NCBI RefSeq assembly: GCF_000813325.1
Contig: NZ_BBQE01000003.1
Origin: Sulfurospirillum cavolei
GTDB taxonomy: Bacteria > Campylobacterota > Campylobacteria > Campylobacterales > Sulfurospirillaceae
Reading direction: 5' to 3' (one strand)
DNA length: 64,000 bases
A program made the position numbers and the translations under genes. Shown one piece after another: positions 18,391-26,934 of this stretch (its first letter is position 1; the number at the start of each line of letters is the position of its first letter). The notes under the pieces were generated by a model. That model was not told the DNA's origin and ran no database searches. It saw nothing but the letters and a program-made list of their open reading frames with translations.

Positions 18391-18755
18391 CAGATATAAT
18401 CTCGCACTTCAACCAAAGCATTGGTTTCATCGACTAAGGCAACCGTCGGTTTAAACGTTTTGAGCTCTTCTTCGCTCAAATGAGCATAAGCAATAATAAT
18501 GATTTTATCGCCGACATGGGCTTTGCGTGCCGCCGCTCCGTTCAAACAGATATCTTTTTCGCCGGCTTTTCCTTCGATCACGTACGTCGTAAAACGCTCT
18601 CCGTTATTAATATTGACGACTTCGACTTTTTGTCCGACTTTTAAGCGGCTGGCGTCAATCAGTTCTTTATCGATCGTAATGGAACCGACGTAATTTAAGT
18701 TGGCGTCCGTGACCGTCGCTCGATGAATTTTGGCGTACAGCATCTCTAGGGTCAT
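18390..18755 (-). CDS. panD: Aspartate 1-decarboxylase precursor
   Basis: Pyruvoyl enzyme making beta-alanine for pantothenate and CoA, 121 residues. The self-cleavage site is the Gly-Ser bond in NLNYVGSITID (Ser becomes the pyruvoyl group); KIHRATVTDANLNY and NGAAARKAHVGDKIII are also typical. I kept ATG 18755 (MTLEMLYAKIH), which matches the H. pylori-type N-terminus; ATG 18743 is possible. Confidence 0.96.
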   Translation of the reverse strand: MTLEMLYAKIHRATVTDANLNYVGSITIDKELIDASRLKVGQKVEVVNINNGERFTTYVIEGKAGEKDICLNGAAARKAHVGDKIIIIAYAHLSEEELKTFKPTVALVDETNALVEVRDYI

Positions 18756-18795
18756 CGCTTTGTAATCCTCATGAATAAAATTATTTAATTTTACC

Positions 18796-20109
18796 CTATT
18801 TTTGCTTAGGCAATTCGGCGATTAATGTTTTGACGATTTCACGATCGTCGAACGGATATTTTTTTCCGGCGATCTCTTGGTAGGTTTCATCCCCTTTTCC
18901 GAGGATTAAAAGCACCTCGTTCGGCGCTTGAAGGCGTAACGCTTTTTCAATGGCGCAAGCGCGGTCGGCTTCAACGTAAATCGGTCGGGAACCGTGCATA
19001 CCCGCTAAGATTTCGTCGATAATGCTTTGAGGTTCCTCAGAGCGAGGGTTGTCGCTCGTAACGATAATTTTCTGAGCGTAGCGCTCTGCGACCGCTCCCA
19101 TTTTCGGTCGCTTCGTGCGGTCTCGATCACCGCCCGCACCGAAGACGACGATCATATTTTGGTCTTTCATGCTTTCCATCACTTTTTCCATTCCGTCAGG
19201 CGTATGCGCAAAATCAACGATGACCAAAGGTTCTCGACTCACGACTTCCATACGCCCTTCCACACCGCCGAAGTTCTCCACGGCTTCGCAAATGGCTTCC
19301 ATAGAGGCTACGCCCAGACAATCGATCGCGCTTACGGCGGCAAGAAGGTTATAGAGGTTAAAAAAACCGTGTAGGGGTGATTCAAACTCGTACACCGCAT
19401 TGTTTTTGGCAACTGCCGCGCTAATGCCGTCTTTAAGAGCATATGCAAGAATTTTATACGTGGCGGGATGCTCGATACCGTAACTAAACGCTTGCGTACG
19501 GTTGTAGCGAATATTACTTTCGTCTTTGTTGATGAGTTTTAAACCCTCGTCTTCAAAAAAACGGCTTTTCACGGCAATATATTCGTCGATCGTTTTATGA
19601 AAATCCAGATGGTCTTGAGTCACGTTCGTTAGAATTTTCAAAGCAAACGGGAGTCCGTCGATACGATTTTGAACAATCGCATGCGAACTAACTTCCATCA
19701 CAAAATACTCGCATCCTGCGTCTAGTGCCGTTTTCAAATTTTTAATCGTTTGTAAAATAGGCGGCGTCGTTAAACTTTTGTCTTCGATACGGGTTTCGTT
19801 GATAAAACAACCGCGCGTACCTTGCAAACCCGCTTTCTTTCCCAAATCAAGCAAAATCGAATAAATCGCGGCTGCCGTCGTCGTTTTGCCGTTCGTACCG
19901 GTAATACCGATAATTTTAATACGGTCATTGATTCCTAAAAGCTCCAAGCATGCCTGCGGTGAAATAACTTTTGTACAACCGCGATCCAACGCGCTTTGGC
20001 GATACGAAGCGTTCAAATCGGTGACGACAAAGATGCTAGAAGCATCGCACTCGTTAGAATTATCCGTTACATGTAAAAACGGTGCTGAATTTTTTAACTC
20101 GATTTTCAC
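18796..20109 (-). CDS. murE: UDP-N-acetylmuramoyl-L-alanyl-D-glutamate--meso-diaminopimelate ligase
   Basis: Adds meso-diaminopimelate to the peptidoglycan precursor in the cytoplasm. 437 residues. The ATP site is GITGTNGKTTTAAA, the central domain has MEVSSHAIVQNRI and TNVTQDHLDFH, and the C-terminal domain carries DNPRSEEP, the motif that marks meso-DAP rather than lysine specificity. The N-terminal domain is short, as usual in Campylobacterota. It lies 10 nt after the TPR gene. Confidence 0.95.
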   Translation of the reverse strand: MKIELKNSAPFLHVTDNSNECDASSIFVVTDLNASYRQSALDRGCTKVISPQACLELLGINDRIKIIGITGTNGKTTTAAAIYSILLDLGKKAGLQGTRGCFINETRIEDKSLTTPPILQTIKNLKTALDAGCEYFVMEVSSHAIVQNRIDGLPFALKILTNVTQDHLDFHKTIDEYIAVKSRFFEDEGLKLINKDESNIRYNRTQAFSYGIEHPATYKILAYALKDGISAAVAKNNAVYEFESPLHGFFNLYNLLAAVSAIDCLGVASMEAICEAVENFGGVEGRMEVVSREPLVIVDFAHTPDGMEKVMESMKDQNMIVVFGAGGDRDRTKRPKMGAVAERYAQKIIVTSDNPRSEEPQSIIDEILAGMHGSRPIYVEADRACAIEKALRLQAPNEVLLILGKGDETYQEIAGKKYPFDDREIVKTLIAELPKQK

Positions 20110-20119
20110 GATAGGCTCT

Positions 20120-20683
20120 TTATTTTTGAACTTTTTTGATTAAAGAGAGAAGTTGCTCGTCGTTCGGGAAGAGCGTTACGGCACTCTCAAGGTAGTTAAG
20201 CGACATTTCGATAAATCCGTTGTCGATCAATTTTGCAAGAAAGTCGACAAAATCCTCTTTTTTCGAAATAATTACTTTCGTAGAGAACATAATGTCTTCA
20301 AACGCCTCTTTAAAACTCCCGCGTGATTCTATCAACGCCATAAAATCTTCGTATTTAATACCGTTTTCCGCATTAATACGCGCCTCTAAATCTTTGTGAT
20401 TAAAAAGATGTGCGATTTTATCGCTATTTTCTTCGACGGAATTAATAATCTCTTCCATGACATCTTCACAGTCTTGCGCGCCGTTTTGTTTCGTCAATAA
20501 ATAGTACTCAAAAAGTGCCATTGCCTGTTCTTCGTTGCTCGATGCCATATCGCATAAAATAGCTCCTATACGAGCCTCTTTATCTTGTGGATTTTCACTG
20601 AGTGCTAGTGCAAAATGACGCATAGCTTCCGTAAAACGACGTTCGTAAAAGTATTCGATACCTTGTTGGAAATGCGGATTCAT
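20120..20683 (-). CDS. TPR-like helical protein of unknown function
   Basis: 187 residues, all helical by composition. An N-terminal TPR-like unit (FQQGIEYFYERRFTEAMRHF, ALALSENPQDKEARIGAIL) is followed by acidic helices and a final unit (LNYLESAVTLFPNDEQLLSL). No signal peptide, membrane segment or catalytic motif. It sits between nifU-like and murE, where Campylobacterota genomes commonly carry such a protein. Function is not known. Confidence 0.75.
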   Translation of the reverse strand: MNPHFQQGIEYFYERRFTEAMRHFALALSENPQDKEARIGAILCDMASSNEEQAMALFEYYLLTKQNGAQDCEDVMEEIINSVEENSDKIAHLFNHKDLEARINAENGIKYEDFMALIESRGSFKEAFEDIMFSTKVIISKKEDFVDFLAKLIDNGFIEMSLNYLESAVTLFPNDEQLLSLIKKVQK

Positions 20684-20690
20684 TCTGCTC

Positions 20691-20963
20691 CTATTGATCG
20701 AATTGATCTTCCGATCCGGGTAAAATATTTACCACTTCAAGTTCGGGATGAATATCAATGCGAAGTTGTCTCTCAATGCCGTATTTGAGTGTCTGCCCAC
20801 TAGAAGCACATCCTTGACATGCACCTTGTAATTGCACAAAAACACGACCGCTTTTAATGCCTAAAAGCGTTAAACCGCCTCCGTCAAGTGCAAGCATCGG
20901 CTTAATTTTTTCCAATGATTTTTCGACAACGGGAAGCAACTCTTCGTCACTAAATGGTATCAT
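20691..20963 (-). CDS. NifU C-terminal-domain (Nfu-type) iron-sulfur scaffold protein
   Basis: 90 residues with the core of the NifU C-terminal domain: VVEKSLEKIKPMLALDGGGL and the cluster-binding CQGCASSG. Nfu proteins carry [4Fe-4S] clusters to apoproteins. It is the first gene of the run to murE and beyond, with AGGAG upstream of the ATG. Only the Nfu domain is present, not the full three-domain NifU. Confidence 0.92.
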   Translation of the reverse strand: MIPFSDEELLPVVEKSLEKIKPMLALDGGGLTLLGIKSGRVFVQLQGACQGCASSGQTLKYGIERQLRIDIHPELEVVNILPGSEDQFDQ

Positions 20964-21070
20964 AAATTCTCCTATAGCAAATGTTTCTAATTTAACAATA
21001 GTTTGCGTTAAAAATGACTTAATGAAGAAGGAATAAAAGCAGGAAAGGACAAATTTTTTTAACGTAGAGA

Positions 21071-21097
21071 GGGAAAGAAAGAGGATCTTTCTTTCCC
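21071..21097 (-). terminator. Perfect 12-bp hairpin after rplQ, probable end of the ribosomal cluster
   Basis: GGGAAAGAAAGA and TCTTTCTTTCCC form a perfect 12-bp stem around a 3-nt loop, 11 nt beyond the rplQ stop. On the minus strand the following bases are TCTCTACGTTAAAAAAA, so there is no proper U-tract; it may act as a 3'-end stabiliser or a factor-assisted terminator. Confidence 0.65.
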
Positions 21098-21107
21098 GAA
21101 TAAAGAT

Positions 21108-21458
21108 TTAGACGAGCTCTAAAAACGCCATTGCGGCCGCATCGCCTTTTCGGATTCTTGTTTTAACGATACGGGTATATCCGCCGTTTCGCTCTAAATA
21201 TTTAGGAGCAATTTCATTCACGAGTTTTTTCGTACACTCTTTATCTTGAAGTGCCGCAAAAACGAATTTGTGTGCATGATCGCCACCAACTCCAGCTTTT
21301 GTGATCAATTTCTCGACATAGCCTCTTAGCTCTTTAGCTTTAGGAAGCGTCGTCTCGATTTTCTCATATTTAATAACCGCTATAGCCAAGTTCTTGAGCA
21401 ATGCCGCTCTGTGTGAAGAACTACGACCAAGCTTTCTATATCCATGCTTATGTCTCAT
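21108..21458 (-). CDS. rplQ: 50S ribosomal protein L17
   Basis: 116 residues beginning MRHKHGYRKLGRSSSHRAAL, the classic L17 N-terminus, with the conserved IKYEKIETTLPKAKELR. Binds 23S rRNA domain near the exit tunnel. Last gene of the alpha operon, 3 nt after rpoA, followed by a strong hairpin. Confidence 0.98.
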   Translation of the reverse strand: MRHKHGYRKLGRSSSHRAALLKNLAIAVIKYEKIETTLPKAKELRGYVEKLITKAGVGGDHAHKFVFAALQDKECTKKLVNEIAPKYLERNGGYTRIVKTRIRKGDAAAMAFLELV

Positions 21459-21461
21459 AAA

Positions 21462-22475
21462 TTAACCCTCGTTGGCTTCAGATTTTAAATCTTCAATTTT
21501 TTTCTTGAGCAAGCTTGCTGCATCGTCCGGGAAGTTAAACCCGACCGGATATCCGCTCTCTTCCATGACGTCTCGAATCTCTTCTAACGATTTTTTGCCG
21601 AGATTTTTAAGGTTTTTAAGCTCTAACTCGCTCATTAAAGCAAGTTCGCCGATGTACTTCACTTCGGCACGGTCTAGGCAGTTAAAGCTACGTGCGCTTA
21701 GGTTTAACTCTTCAATACTTTGAAGCAATTTCCCAAACTCGACGCCGTCGTTCGAGCTATCGCTTTTTGGGGCTACGGCAATGTCTAAAATACCGTTAAA
21801 TACGGACATTTGAGCATACATCGCTTCCAAAGCGTTTTTAAATGCTTCAATCGGAGAAACCAAACCGTCTGTTTCAATCGTAAAAACGATTTTTTCATAG
21901 TTCGGATTGTCTTCGACCAAAACGTTTTCAATATCGTAAACGGCTCTTTTAACCGGCGTAAAGAATGCATCGAGGGCTATATAATCGTCTCCGACCAAAC
22001 CTCGAATATTCTCGCTCGGTACGTAACCGATTCCTTTTTCGATAATCAAAGAAAAATTAAGCTCCGCATCTTCGTTAATCGTCGCCAAATACGTATCGGG
22101 CGTAACGATTTCAATTTGTGCGTTAGCTAAGTCGCTTCCTTTAATCTCTTTAGGACCGCTAAACGAATAATTAACTTCCACGCGTTTTTCATCGCCTTTA
22201 ATTCTAAAGCGAATATTTTTAAGATTAATGATAAAAAGTGCAACATCTTCAAGCATACCGCGCATGCTATCAAATTCATGGGTTACGCCTTCAATCTTTA
22301 CAGCCGTTGGAGCAGATCCGACGGTACTGCTTAAAAGCAATCGACGTAACGGATGTGCCAATGTAATCGCAAATCCGGATTCAAACGGATACGCACTTAC
22401 CTGAACTTTATTGGCTGCAATATTCTCTACCTCAATTTCAGTTGGCATGTAAGCTGATGTATTGATTTTTTTCAT
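21462..22475 (-). CDS. rpoA: RNA polymerase alpha subunit
   Basis: 337 residues. The N-terminal assembly domain contains GFAITLAHPLRRLLLSSTVG and the helical insert domain; the C-terminal domain (from about 255) has LNLSARSFNCLDRAEVKYIG and LGKKSLEEIRDVME, the regions that contact UP-element DNA and activators. It follows rpsD by 15 nt in the standard alpha-operon order. Confidence 0.98.
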   Translation of the reverse strand: MKKINTSAYMPTEIEVENIAANKVQVSAYPFESGFAITLAHPLRRLLLSSTVGSAPTAVKIEGVTHEFDSMRGMLEDVALFIINLKNIRFRIKGDEKRVEVNYSFSGPKEIKGSDLANAQIEIVTPDTYLATINEDAELNFSLIIEKGIGYVPSENIRGLVGDDYIALDAFFTPVKRAVYDIENVLVEDNPNYEKIVFTIETDGLVSPIEAFKNALEAMYAQMSVFNGILDIAVAPKSDSSNDGVEFGKLLQSIEELNLSARSFNCLDRAEVKYIGELALMSELELKNLKNLGKKSLEEIRDVMEESGYPVGFNFPDDAASLLKKKIEDLKSEANEG

Positions 22476-22490
22476 TTACTACCTACTTTA

Positions 22491-23117
22491 TTATTTAGAG
22501 TAAAGCTCAACGATTAATCTTTCTTCAACCGGAATTACTACTTCGTCTCTCTCTGGGATACGTGTAAAAATACCCATTGCTTTTTCTCTCTCAACGTCAA
22601 CCCACGGTACGATACCGGTTTGTTGCGTCAATTCAAGAGAGCGTTTAACTTGAGGGTTATTTTTTGATTTTTCGCAAACTTCTATTTTGTCGCCTGCACG
22701 TACAACATAAGAAGGAATGTCAACTCTGCTGCCATTCACTAAGATGTGCCCGTGTGTGACTAATTGACGTGCAAATCTTCGCGTCGTTGCAAAACCCATA
22801 CGGTAAACAACGTTATCAAGTCTTCTCTCGATTAAAAGCACAAGGTTAATACCCGTGTTTCCTTCTTTGCGAGCTGCTTCGTCAAATATACGTCTGAATT
22901 GTTTTTCAGAAACTCCATACATAAATTTAGCTTTTTGCTTCTCTCGTAATTGAAGCCCGTATTCACTAATTTTTGCTCTTCTTTGTCCGTGTTGACCCGG
23001 GGCATACGGTCGCTTGTCTAGTGCGCTCTTACCAGCAAGTCTGCGCTCACCTTTAAGGGCCAAGCTAACACCAAGTCTTCTCTCAAGCTTTTCGACCGGT
23101 CCTCTATATCTTGCCAT
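22491..23117 (-). CDS. rpsD: 30S ribosomal protein S4
   Basis: 208 residues with an N-terminal MARYRGPVEKLERRLGVSL and an S4 RNA-binding domain (ERRLDNVVYRMGFATTRR, QLVTHGHILVNG). No N-terminal zinc-binding cysteines are seen (C-minus type). In E. coli S4 represses its own operon by binding the leader; a structured leader exists upstream of rpmJ here. Confidence 0.98.
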   Translation of the reverse strand: MARYRGPVEKLERRLGVSLALKGERRLAGKSALDKRPYAPGQHGQRRAKISEYGLQLREKQKAKFMYGVSEKQFRRIFDEAARKEGNTGINLVLLIERRLDNVVYRMGFATTRRFARQLVTHGHILVNGSRVDIPSYVVRAGDKIEVCEKSKNNPQVKRSLELTQQTGIVPWVDVEREKAMGIFTRIPERDEVVIPVEERLIVELYSK

Positions 23118-23189
23118 TTTTTCTCCTAATTATTGCGTAAACGAAAAAATTATTTTGTTTTATCTCTAGCCAATATCTCCGAAAAGAAA

Positions 23190-23582
23190 TTAGACTCTTC
23201 TTCTTTTTGGAGGTCTACAACCGTTGTGCGGGAGAGGCGTAATATCTTTCAAGAAAGATACTTTGATGCCCTCTGTTGTACCGGCACTTTTGACGGCTGT
23301 TTCACGACCGCTGCCCGGACCTTGAACTTTAATACCGATTTCTTTGAGACCATGCTCTTTTGCTTTCGTGAGTGCATCTTCTACGGCTTGTTGTGCGGCA
23401 TAAGGAGTTGATTTTTTACTTCCTTTAAAGCCTAAACTACCGGCACTACTCCAAGCAATGACATTTCCCATCTCATCGGTGACAGTTACGACAGTGTTAT
23501 TAAATGTTGCTGAGATAAAAATAATCCCTTTCGCAATATTCTTTTTAACAACTTTTTTACGTACTACTTTTCTTTTTGCCAT
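23190..23582 (-). CDS. rpsK: 30S ribosomal protein S11
   Basis: 130 residues: a basic N-terminus (MAKRKVVRKKVVKKNIAKG), IIFISATFNNTVVTVTDEMG, and the conserved tail DITPLPHNGCRPPKRRRV. Part of the 30S platform. It lies 21 nt after rpsM; a 72-nt gap separates it from rpsD, larger than its neighbours but without an obvious element. Confidence 0.98.
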   Translation of the reverse strand: MAKRKVVRKKVVKKNIAKGIIFISATFNNTVVTVTDEMGNVIAWSSAGSLGFKGSKKSTPYAAQQAVEDALTKAKEHGLKEIGIKVQGPGSGRETAVKSAGTTEGIKVSFLKDITPLPHNGCRPPKRRRV

Positions 23583-23603
23583 CTGTTTCCCTTTGAGACT
23601 TCG

Positions 23604-23972
23604 TTATTTAGCTTTAGCGCCGACGGTGCGTTTTTTACCTTTACGGGTACGTGCATTCGTCTTCGTTTTTTGACCGCGAACCGGTAAGCCTTTTCTATGT
23701 CTAAGACCTCTGTAGCTTCCCATATCCATCAAAGCTTTAATATCCATCGCTACTTTTTTACGAAGATCACCTTCTACTTGGAATCCGGCTTGGATCTCTT
23801 TACGAATAGCGGCAACGTCGTCTTCGCTTAACTCATGAACTCTCTTATCGAATGAAATTCCGGTTGCGGTTAAAATCGCTCTAGAACTTGTTAAACCGAT
23901 ACCGTAGATATACGTTAAACCGTACTCTACTCTCTTTTTCATTGGAAGGTCTACACCTGCAATCCTTGCCAT
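23604..23972 (-). CDS. rpsM: 30S ribosomal protein S13
   Basis: 122 residues starting MARIAGVDLPMKKRVEYGLT, with IYGIGLTSSRAIL and the basic tail GLRHRKGLPVRGQKTKTNAR that contacts the tRNA and subunit bridge. The start ATG lies 2 nt after the rpmJ stop. Confidence 0.98.
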   Translation of the reverse strand: MARIAGVDLPMKKRVEYGLTYIYGIGLTSSRAILTATGISFDKRVHELSEDDVAAIRKEIQAGFQVEGDLRKKVAMDIKALMDMGSYRGLRHRKGLPVRGQKTKTNARTRKGKKRTVGAKAK

Positions 23973-23974
23973 GC

Positions 23975-24088
23975 TTATCCTTGTCTTTGTTTATGTTTTG
24001 GATTATCGCAAATGATTCGAACGATACCTTTTCGTTTAATCACTTTGCATTTATCACACATCTTCTTTACAGAAGGTCGTACTTTCAT
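23975..24088 (-). CDS. rpmJ: 50S ribosomal protein L36 (zinc-binding type)
   Basis: 37 residues, MKVRPSVKKMCDKCKVIKRK through CDNPKHKQRQG. The CxxC (CDKC) and the later Cys/His (CDNPKH) mark the zinc-binding form. AGGAG lies a few bases before the ATG at 24088. First gene of the alpha operon, following a structured 160-nt spacer after infA. Confidence 0.97.
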   Translation of the reverse strand: MKVRPSVKKMCDKCKVIKRKGIVRIICDNPKHKQRQG

Positions 24089-24250
24089 TGTGACTCCTGA
24101 ACTTTTTTTTCCACTGGAATTTTGAGTTAAACTGTCACAGGTTTGACGAGTAATATCAAACCAACAATCGAAAAAACAGTGGTCTTTTTTCGATTATTCT
24201 TCACACAGCTTTACAAAAGGGGTAAATTATACAGAATTTAAGCTAATAAT
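24089..24250 (-). promoter_or_regulatory. Promoter and structured leader of the alpha operon (rpmJ-rpsM-rpsK-rpsD-rpoA-rplQ)
   Basis: The 162 nt between infA and rpmJ hold a minus-strand TATAAT at 24231-24226 just downstream of the infA stop, then an RNA leader with at least two perfect hairpins: an 11-bp stem AATCGAAAAAA/TTTTTTCGATT (24166-24195, 8-nt loop) and a 7-bp stem GGTTTGA/TCAAACC (24140-24162). The rpmJ Shine-Dalgarno follows. In other bacteria S4 represses this operon through a leader structure at this place; that this leader does so is inference. The first hairpin could also attenuate read-through. Confidence 0.65.
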
Positions 24251-24469
24251 TTACTTATACCTATAGGTTATACGCCCTTTATCCAAACTATACGGTGTTA
24301 ACTCTACTTTAACGGTATCTCCCGGCATTATCTTAATATAATGCATTCTCATTTTACCGGCAATGTGACATAAAATCACATGGCTATTTTGTACTTCAAC
24401 TTTAAACGTAGCATTGGGTAAAGCTTCTATTACCTTACCGTCAATCTCTATCACGTCGTCTTTTGCCAT
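24251..24469 (-). CDS. infA: Translation initiation factor IF-1
   Basis: 72-residue OB-fold protein (MAKDDVIEIDGKVIEALPNA, ending KGRITYRYK), matching IF-1, which occupies the ribosomal A site during initiation. It follows map by 18 nt, and an alpha-operon promoter begins just downstream. Confidence 0.98.
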   Translation of the reverse strand: MAKDDVIEIDGKVIEALPNATFKVEVQNSHVILCHIAGKMRMHYIKIMPGDTVKVELTPYSLDKGRITYRYK

Positions 24470-24487
24470 TTTACCTCCCTAGTGAAT

Positions 24488-25246
24488 TTACGCTTTTGAT
24501 AAAATTTCGGCTCTACCGTCTATTATTGCTACGGTATGCTCGTAATGACTGCCTCTCAACCCGTCTTTTGAAACAACCGACCATTTATCCGCTAAGATTT
24601 TCGGTGTACCGTCTTTATGGCAAATCATCGGTTCTATGCAAAATACCATCCCGTTTTTGATCTTAGGTCCGCTTTTAGGGTTGATTCCTTCCAAATAATT
24701 CGGAAGTTCAGGTTCTTCATGCGGCTTTCGACCTATTCCATGACCGCAAAACCCTCGCAAAGGTACAAACCCTTTTTGGAGAATAAATTGCTCTATTGCA
24801 TAACTTAGCTCTTTAAAGCGCATTTCCAGCTCAATAATATCGATTGCGAAATAAAGTGCGTCTTTGGCACATGCAATCAAAGCTTCGTCTGTTTTTGAAA
24901 TGGTACCGACACCTAACGTTACGGCAGAGTCACCGTACCATCCGTCAATTTCCGTTCCGATATCCAAACCGATAATATCGCCTTCTTGCAATTTATAATC
25001 CGTGGGAATACCGTGAATAATCACTTCGTTGACGGAAGTACACACCCCGGCGGGGAAACCGTAAAGACCTTTAAACGCAGGTCGTGCTCCGTGAGAGTGA
25101 ATAAAAGATTCACCCATAGCGTTTAATTCTTTCAAACTAAGTCCGGGGTGAATCTGTGTAGAAAGATACTCTAACGTTCTTGCAACGATTTGATTTGCCA
25201 CCGAAAGTTTTGCGATCTCTTGCGGTTTTTTTATCGTAATAGCCAT
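24488..25246 (-). CDS. map: Methionine aminopeptidase
   Basis: Type I enzyme removing N-terminal methionine, 252 residues from ATG 25246 (MAITIKKPQEIAK). Metal ligands are seen in GLDIGTEIDGWYGDSAVT (two Asp), GHGIGRKPHEEP (His) and FCIEPM (Glu). A GTG start at 25267 would add seven residues and overlap secY; the ATG matches the family N-terminus better. It follows secY closely as in many bacteria. Confidence 0.96.
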   Translation of the reverse strand: MAITIKKPQEIAKLSVANQIVARTLEYLSTQIHPGLSLKELNAMGESFIHSHGARPAFKGLYGFPAGVCTSVNEVIIHGIPTDYKLQEGDIIGLDIGTEIDGWYGDSAVTLGVGTISKTDEALIACAKDALYFAIDIIELEMRFKELSYAIEQFILQKGFVPLRGFCGHGIGRKPHEEPELPNYLEGINPKSGPKIKNGMVFCIEPMICHKDGTPKILADKWSVVSKDGLRGSHYEHTVAIIDGRAEILSKA

Positions 25247-25250
25247 TGCA

Positions 25251-26513
25251 TTAAAGTCCGACGGCACTCAATGTTTCATATTTATTCATGTACATTTGTG
25301 CCTCAATTTTTCGCATCGTATCCAGTGCCACTTGCACGACAATTAAGACAGCCGTTCCACCGAAATAGAAAGGAACGCCCATAAATTTTACAAGAACCCA
25401 CGGAAGAGTCGAAATCAGTCCTAAATAAATAGAACCCCAAAGCGTCAATCGGCCGGCCACCTCGTTTAAGAAAAGAGCCGTGCTTTCACCGGGTCTAACA
25501 CCGGGAATAAATCCGCCTTGTTTTTTCAAATTTTCGGAGATATCTTTTGCATTAAAAACAATCGATGCATAAAAATAAGCAAAGAAAATCACGAATAAGA
25601 AGGTAAGAATATTAAAAACATAGCTATTCGGATTTAAAAAATCGTGAATGGCTTGAACGATCGGATTGGTACTTGCTTGCATGATCGTTGAAGGAAACAT
25701 CAAAATAGCATTGGCAAAAATCGGAGGAATTACACCGCTTAAATTCATTTTAATCGGTACGTAATTCATAATACGTTTATGCTGATTTTGAAGTACAACT
25801 TTACGTGAATACGAAATCGGTATGCGACGTTCGCCCATTTCAACGTAAATAATGGAGCCGACCGTTGCGAGAATAACCGCTAAAATGCCTATAACGACGA
25901 GAAAGTTGAGCTCACCCGTATTCACAAGGTTAATCGTGCCGCCGATGGCATGAGGAATACCCGATACGATACCCGCAAAAATAATCAAGCTAATACCGTT
26001 ACCGATACCGCGTTGCGTGATTTGTTCACCGATCCACATTAAAAGCATTGTTCCGGTTAACATACTAGCCGCTGCAATCGCCGTAAAAACCGTCATATCA
26101 ATCATAATAGCACTTTCGCCCGCGCGTCCCGTTAAGCCGCCCAATCCAACCGATACGCCGATTGCTTGGATGATCGTAATACCGATCGTTGCATAACGAA
26201 TAATTTGCATGTATTTAACCATACCGTCGCGTTCTTTTTTCATTTTTCCAAGTGCGGGGAAGGTAGCTGCGAGAAGTTCCATAATAATCGAGGCAGTAAT
26301 ATAAGGCATAATTCCAAGAGAAATAATGCTAAGGCGTTGAGCAGCATTGCCGCTAAACATATTAAACATTCCAAGAGCGTTAGAGCTGTTAGAATCGAAG
26401 AACTCTTTAATAACGTCAAGATTTACACCAGGAACCGGCACGTATGCCAGTATCCTGTATGCAAAAATAAAACCAAGCGTTACTAAAATCTTCTTAGTAA
26501 GTTCTTGGCTCAT
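25251..26513 (-). CDS. secY: Preprotein translocase subunit SecY
   Basis: Channel-forming subunit of the Sec translocon, 420 residues with ten membrane helices. Typical patches are LAYVPVPGVNL, GIMPYITASIIMELL, QRGIGNGISLIIFAGI and GGFIPGVRPGE. Its start overlaps the rplO stop by 4 nt (ATGA). adk, which often follows secY elsewhere, is absent; map comes next. Confidence 0.98.
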   Translation of the reverse strand: MSQELTKKILVTLGFIFAYRILAYVPVPGVNLDVIKEFFDSNSSNALGMFNMFSGNAAQRLSIISLGIMPYITASIIMELLAATFPALGKMKKERDGMVKYMQIIRYATIGITIIQAIGVSVGLGGLTGRAGESAIMIDMTVFTAIAAASMLTGTMLLMWIGEQITQRGIGNGISLIIFAGIVSGIPHAIGGTINLVNTGELNFLVVIGILAVILATVGSIIYVEMGERRIPISYSRKVVLQNQHKRIMNYVPIKMNLSGVIPPIFANAILMFPSTIMQASTNPIVQAIHDFLNPNSYVFNILTFLFVIFFAYFYASIVFNAKDISENLKKQGGFIPGVRPGESTALFLNEVAGRLTLWGSIYLGLISTLPWVLVKFMGVPFYFGGTAVLIVVQVALDTMRKIEAQMYMNKYETLSAVGL

Positions 26514-26914
26514 TTACTCATTCCGGTAAAAACGACGTTTTCGTCTTTAATCTTAGCGGCAAGCTCTTTTGCACCCGCACCGATTAATTTAACTTTGACG
26601 ACGGTACTTGCCATCTTATGAACGGTACGAATCGCATCAACCGTGATTTCATTTAGATCAGCGACAGCTTTAATTTTGTCGATATTGATAACGTAAGGTT
26701 TTTCGATTTTAGAAGTAAAACCGACTTTCGGCAATCTTCTTTGAAGCGGTTGTTGTCCGCCCTCGAAACCTCTTTTTTGCTTATAACCCGTACGAGATTT
26801 TTGACCGTTAGCACCGCGGCTAGCCGTTTTACCCATACCGCTACCTTGACCGCGACCTACGCGTTTGATCTCTTTGGTAGAATTTTCTGCGGGTGTAAGA
26901 TTATCTAATGCCAT
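26510..26914 (-). CDS. rplO: 50S ribosomal protein L15
   Basis: 134 residues with MALDNLTPAENSTKEIKRVG, the glycine/arginine-rich GRGQGSGMGKTASRGANGQK and PLQRRLPKVGF. It directly follows rpsE with a 20-nt gap, leaving no room for rpmD (L30), which Campylobacterota normally lack. Confidence 0.97.
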   Translation of the reverse strand: MALDNLTPAENSTKEIKRVGRGQGSGMGKTASRGANGQKSRTGYKQKRGFEGGQQPLQRRLPKVGFTSKIEKPYVINIDKIKAVADLNEITVDAIRTVHKMASTVVKVKLIGAGAKELAAKIKDENVVFTGMSK

Positions 26915-26934
26915 GTTTCGTCCTTTTGTGCCGT

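Noticed and set aside
26915..26934. Missing rpmD between rpsE and rplO, considered as a deletion
   Set aside because: Campylobacterota normally lack rpmD, so this is the expected arrangement.
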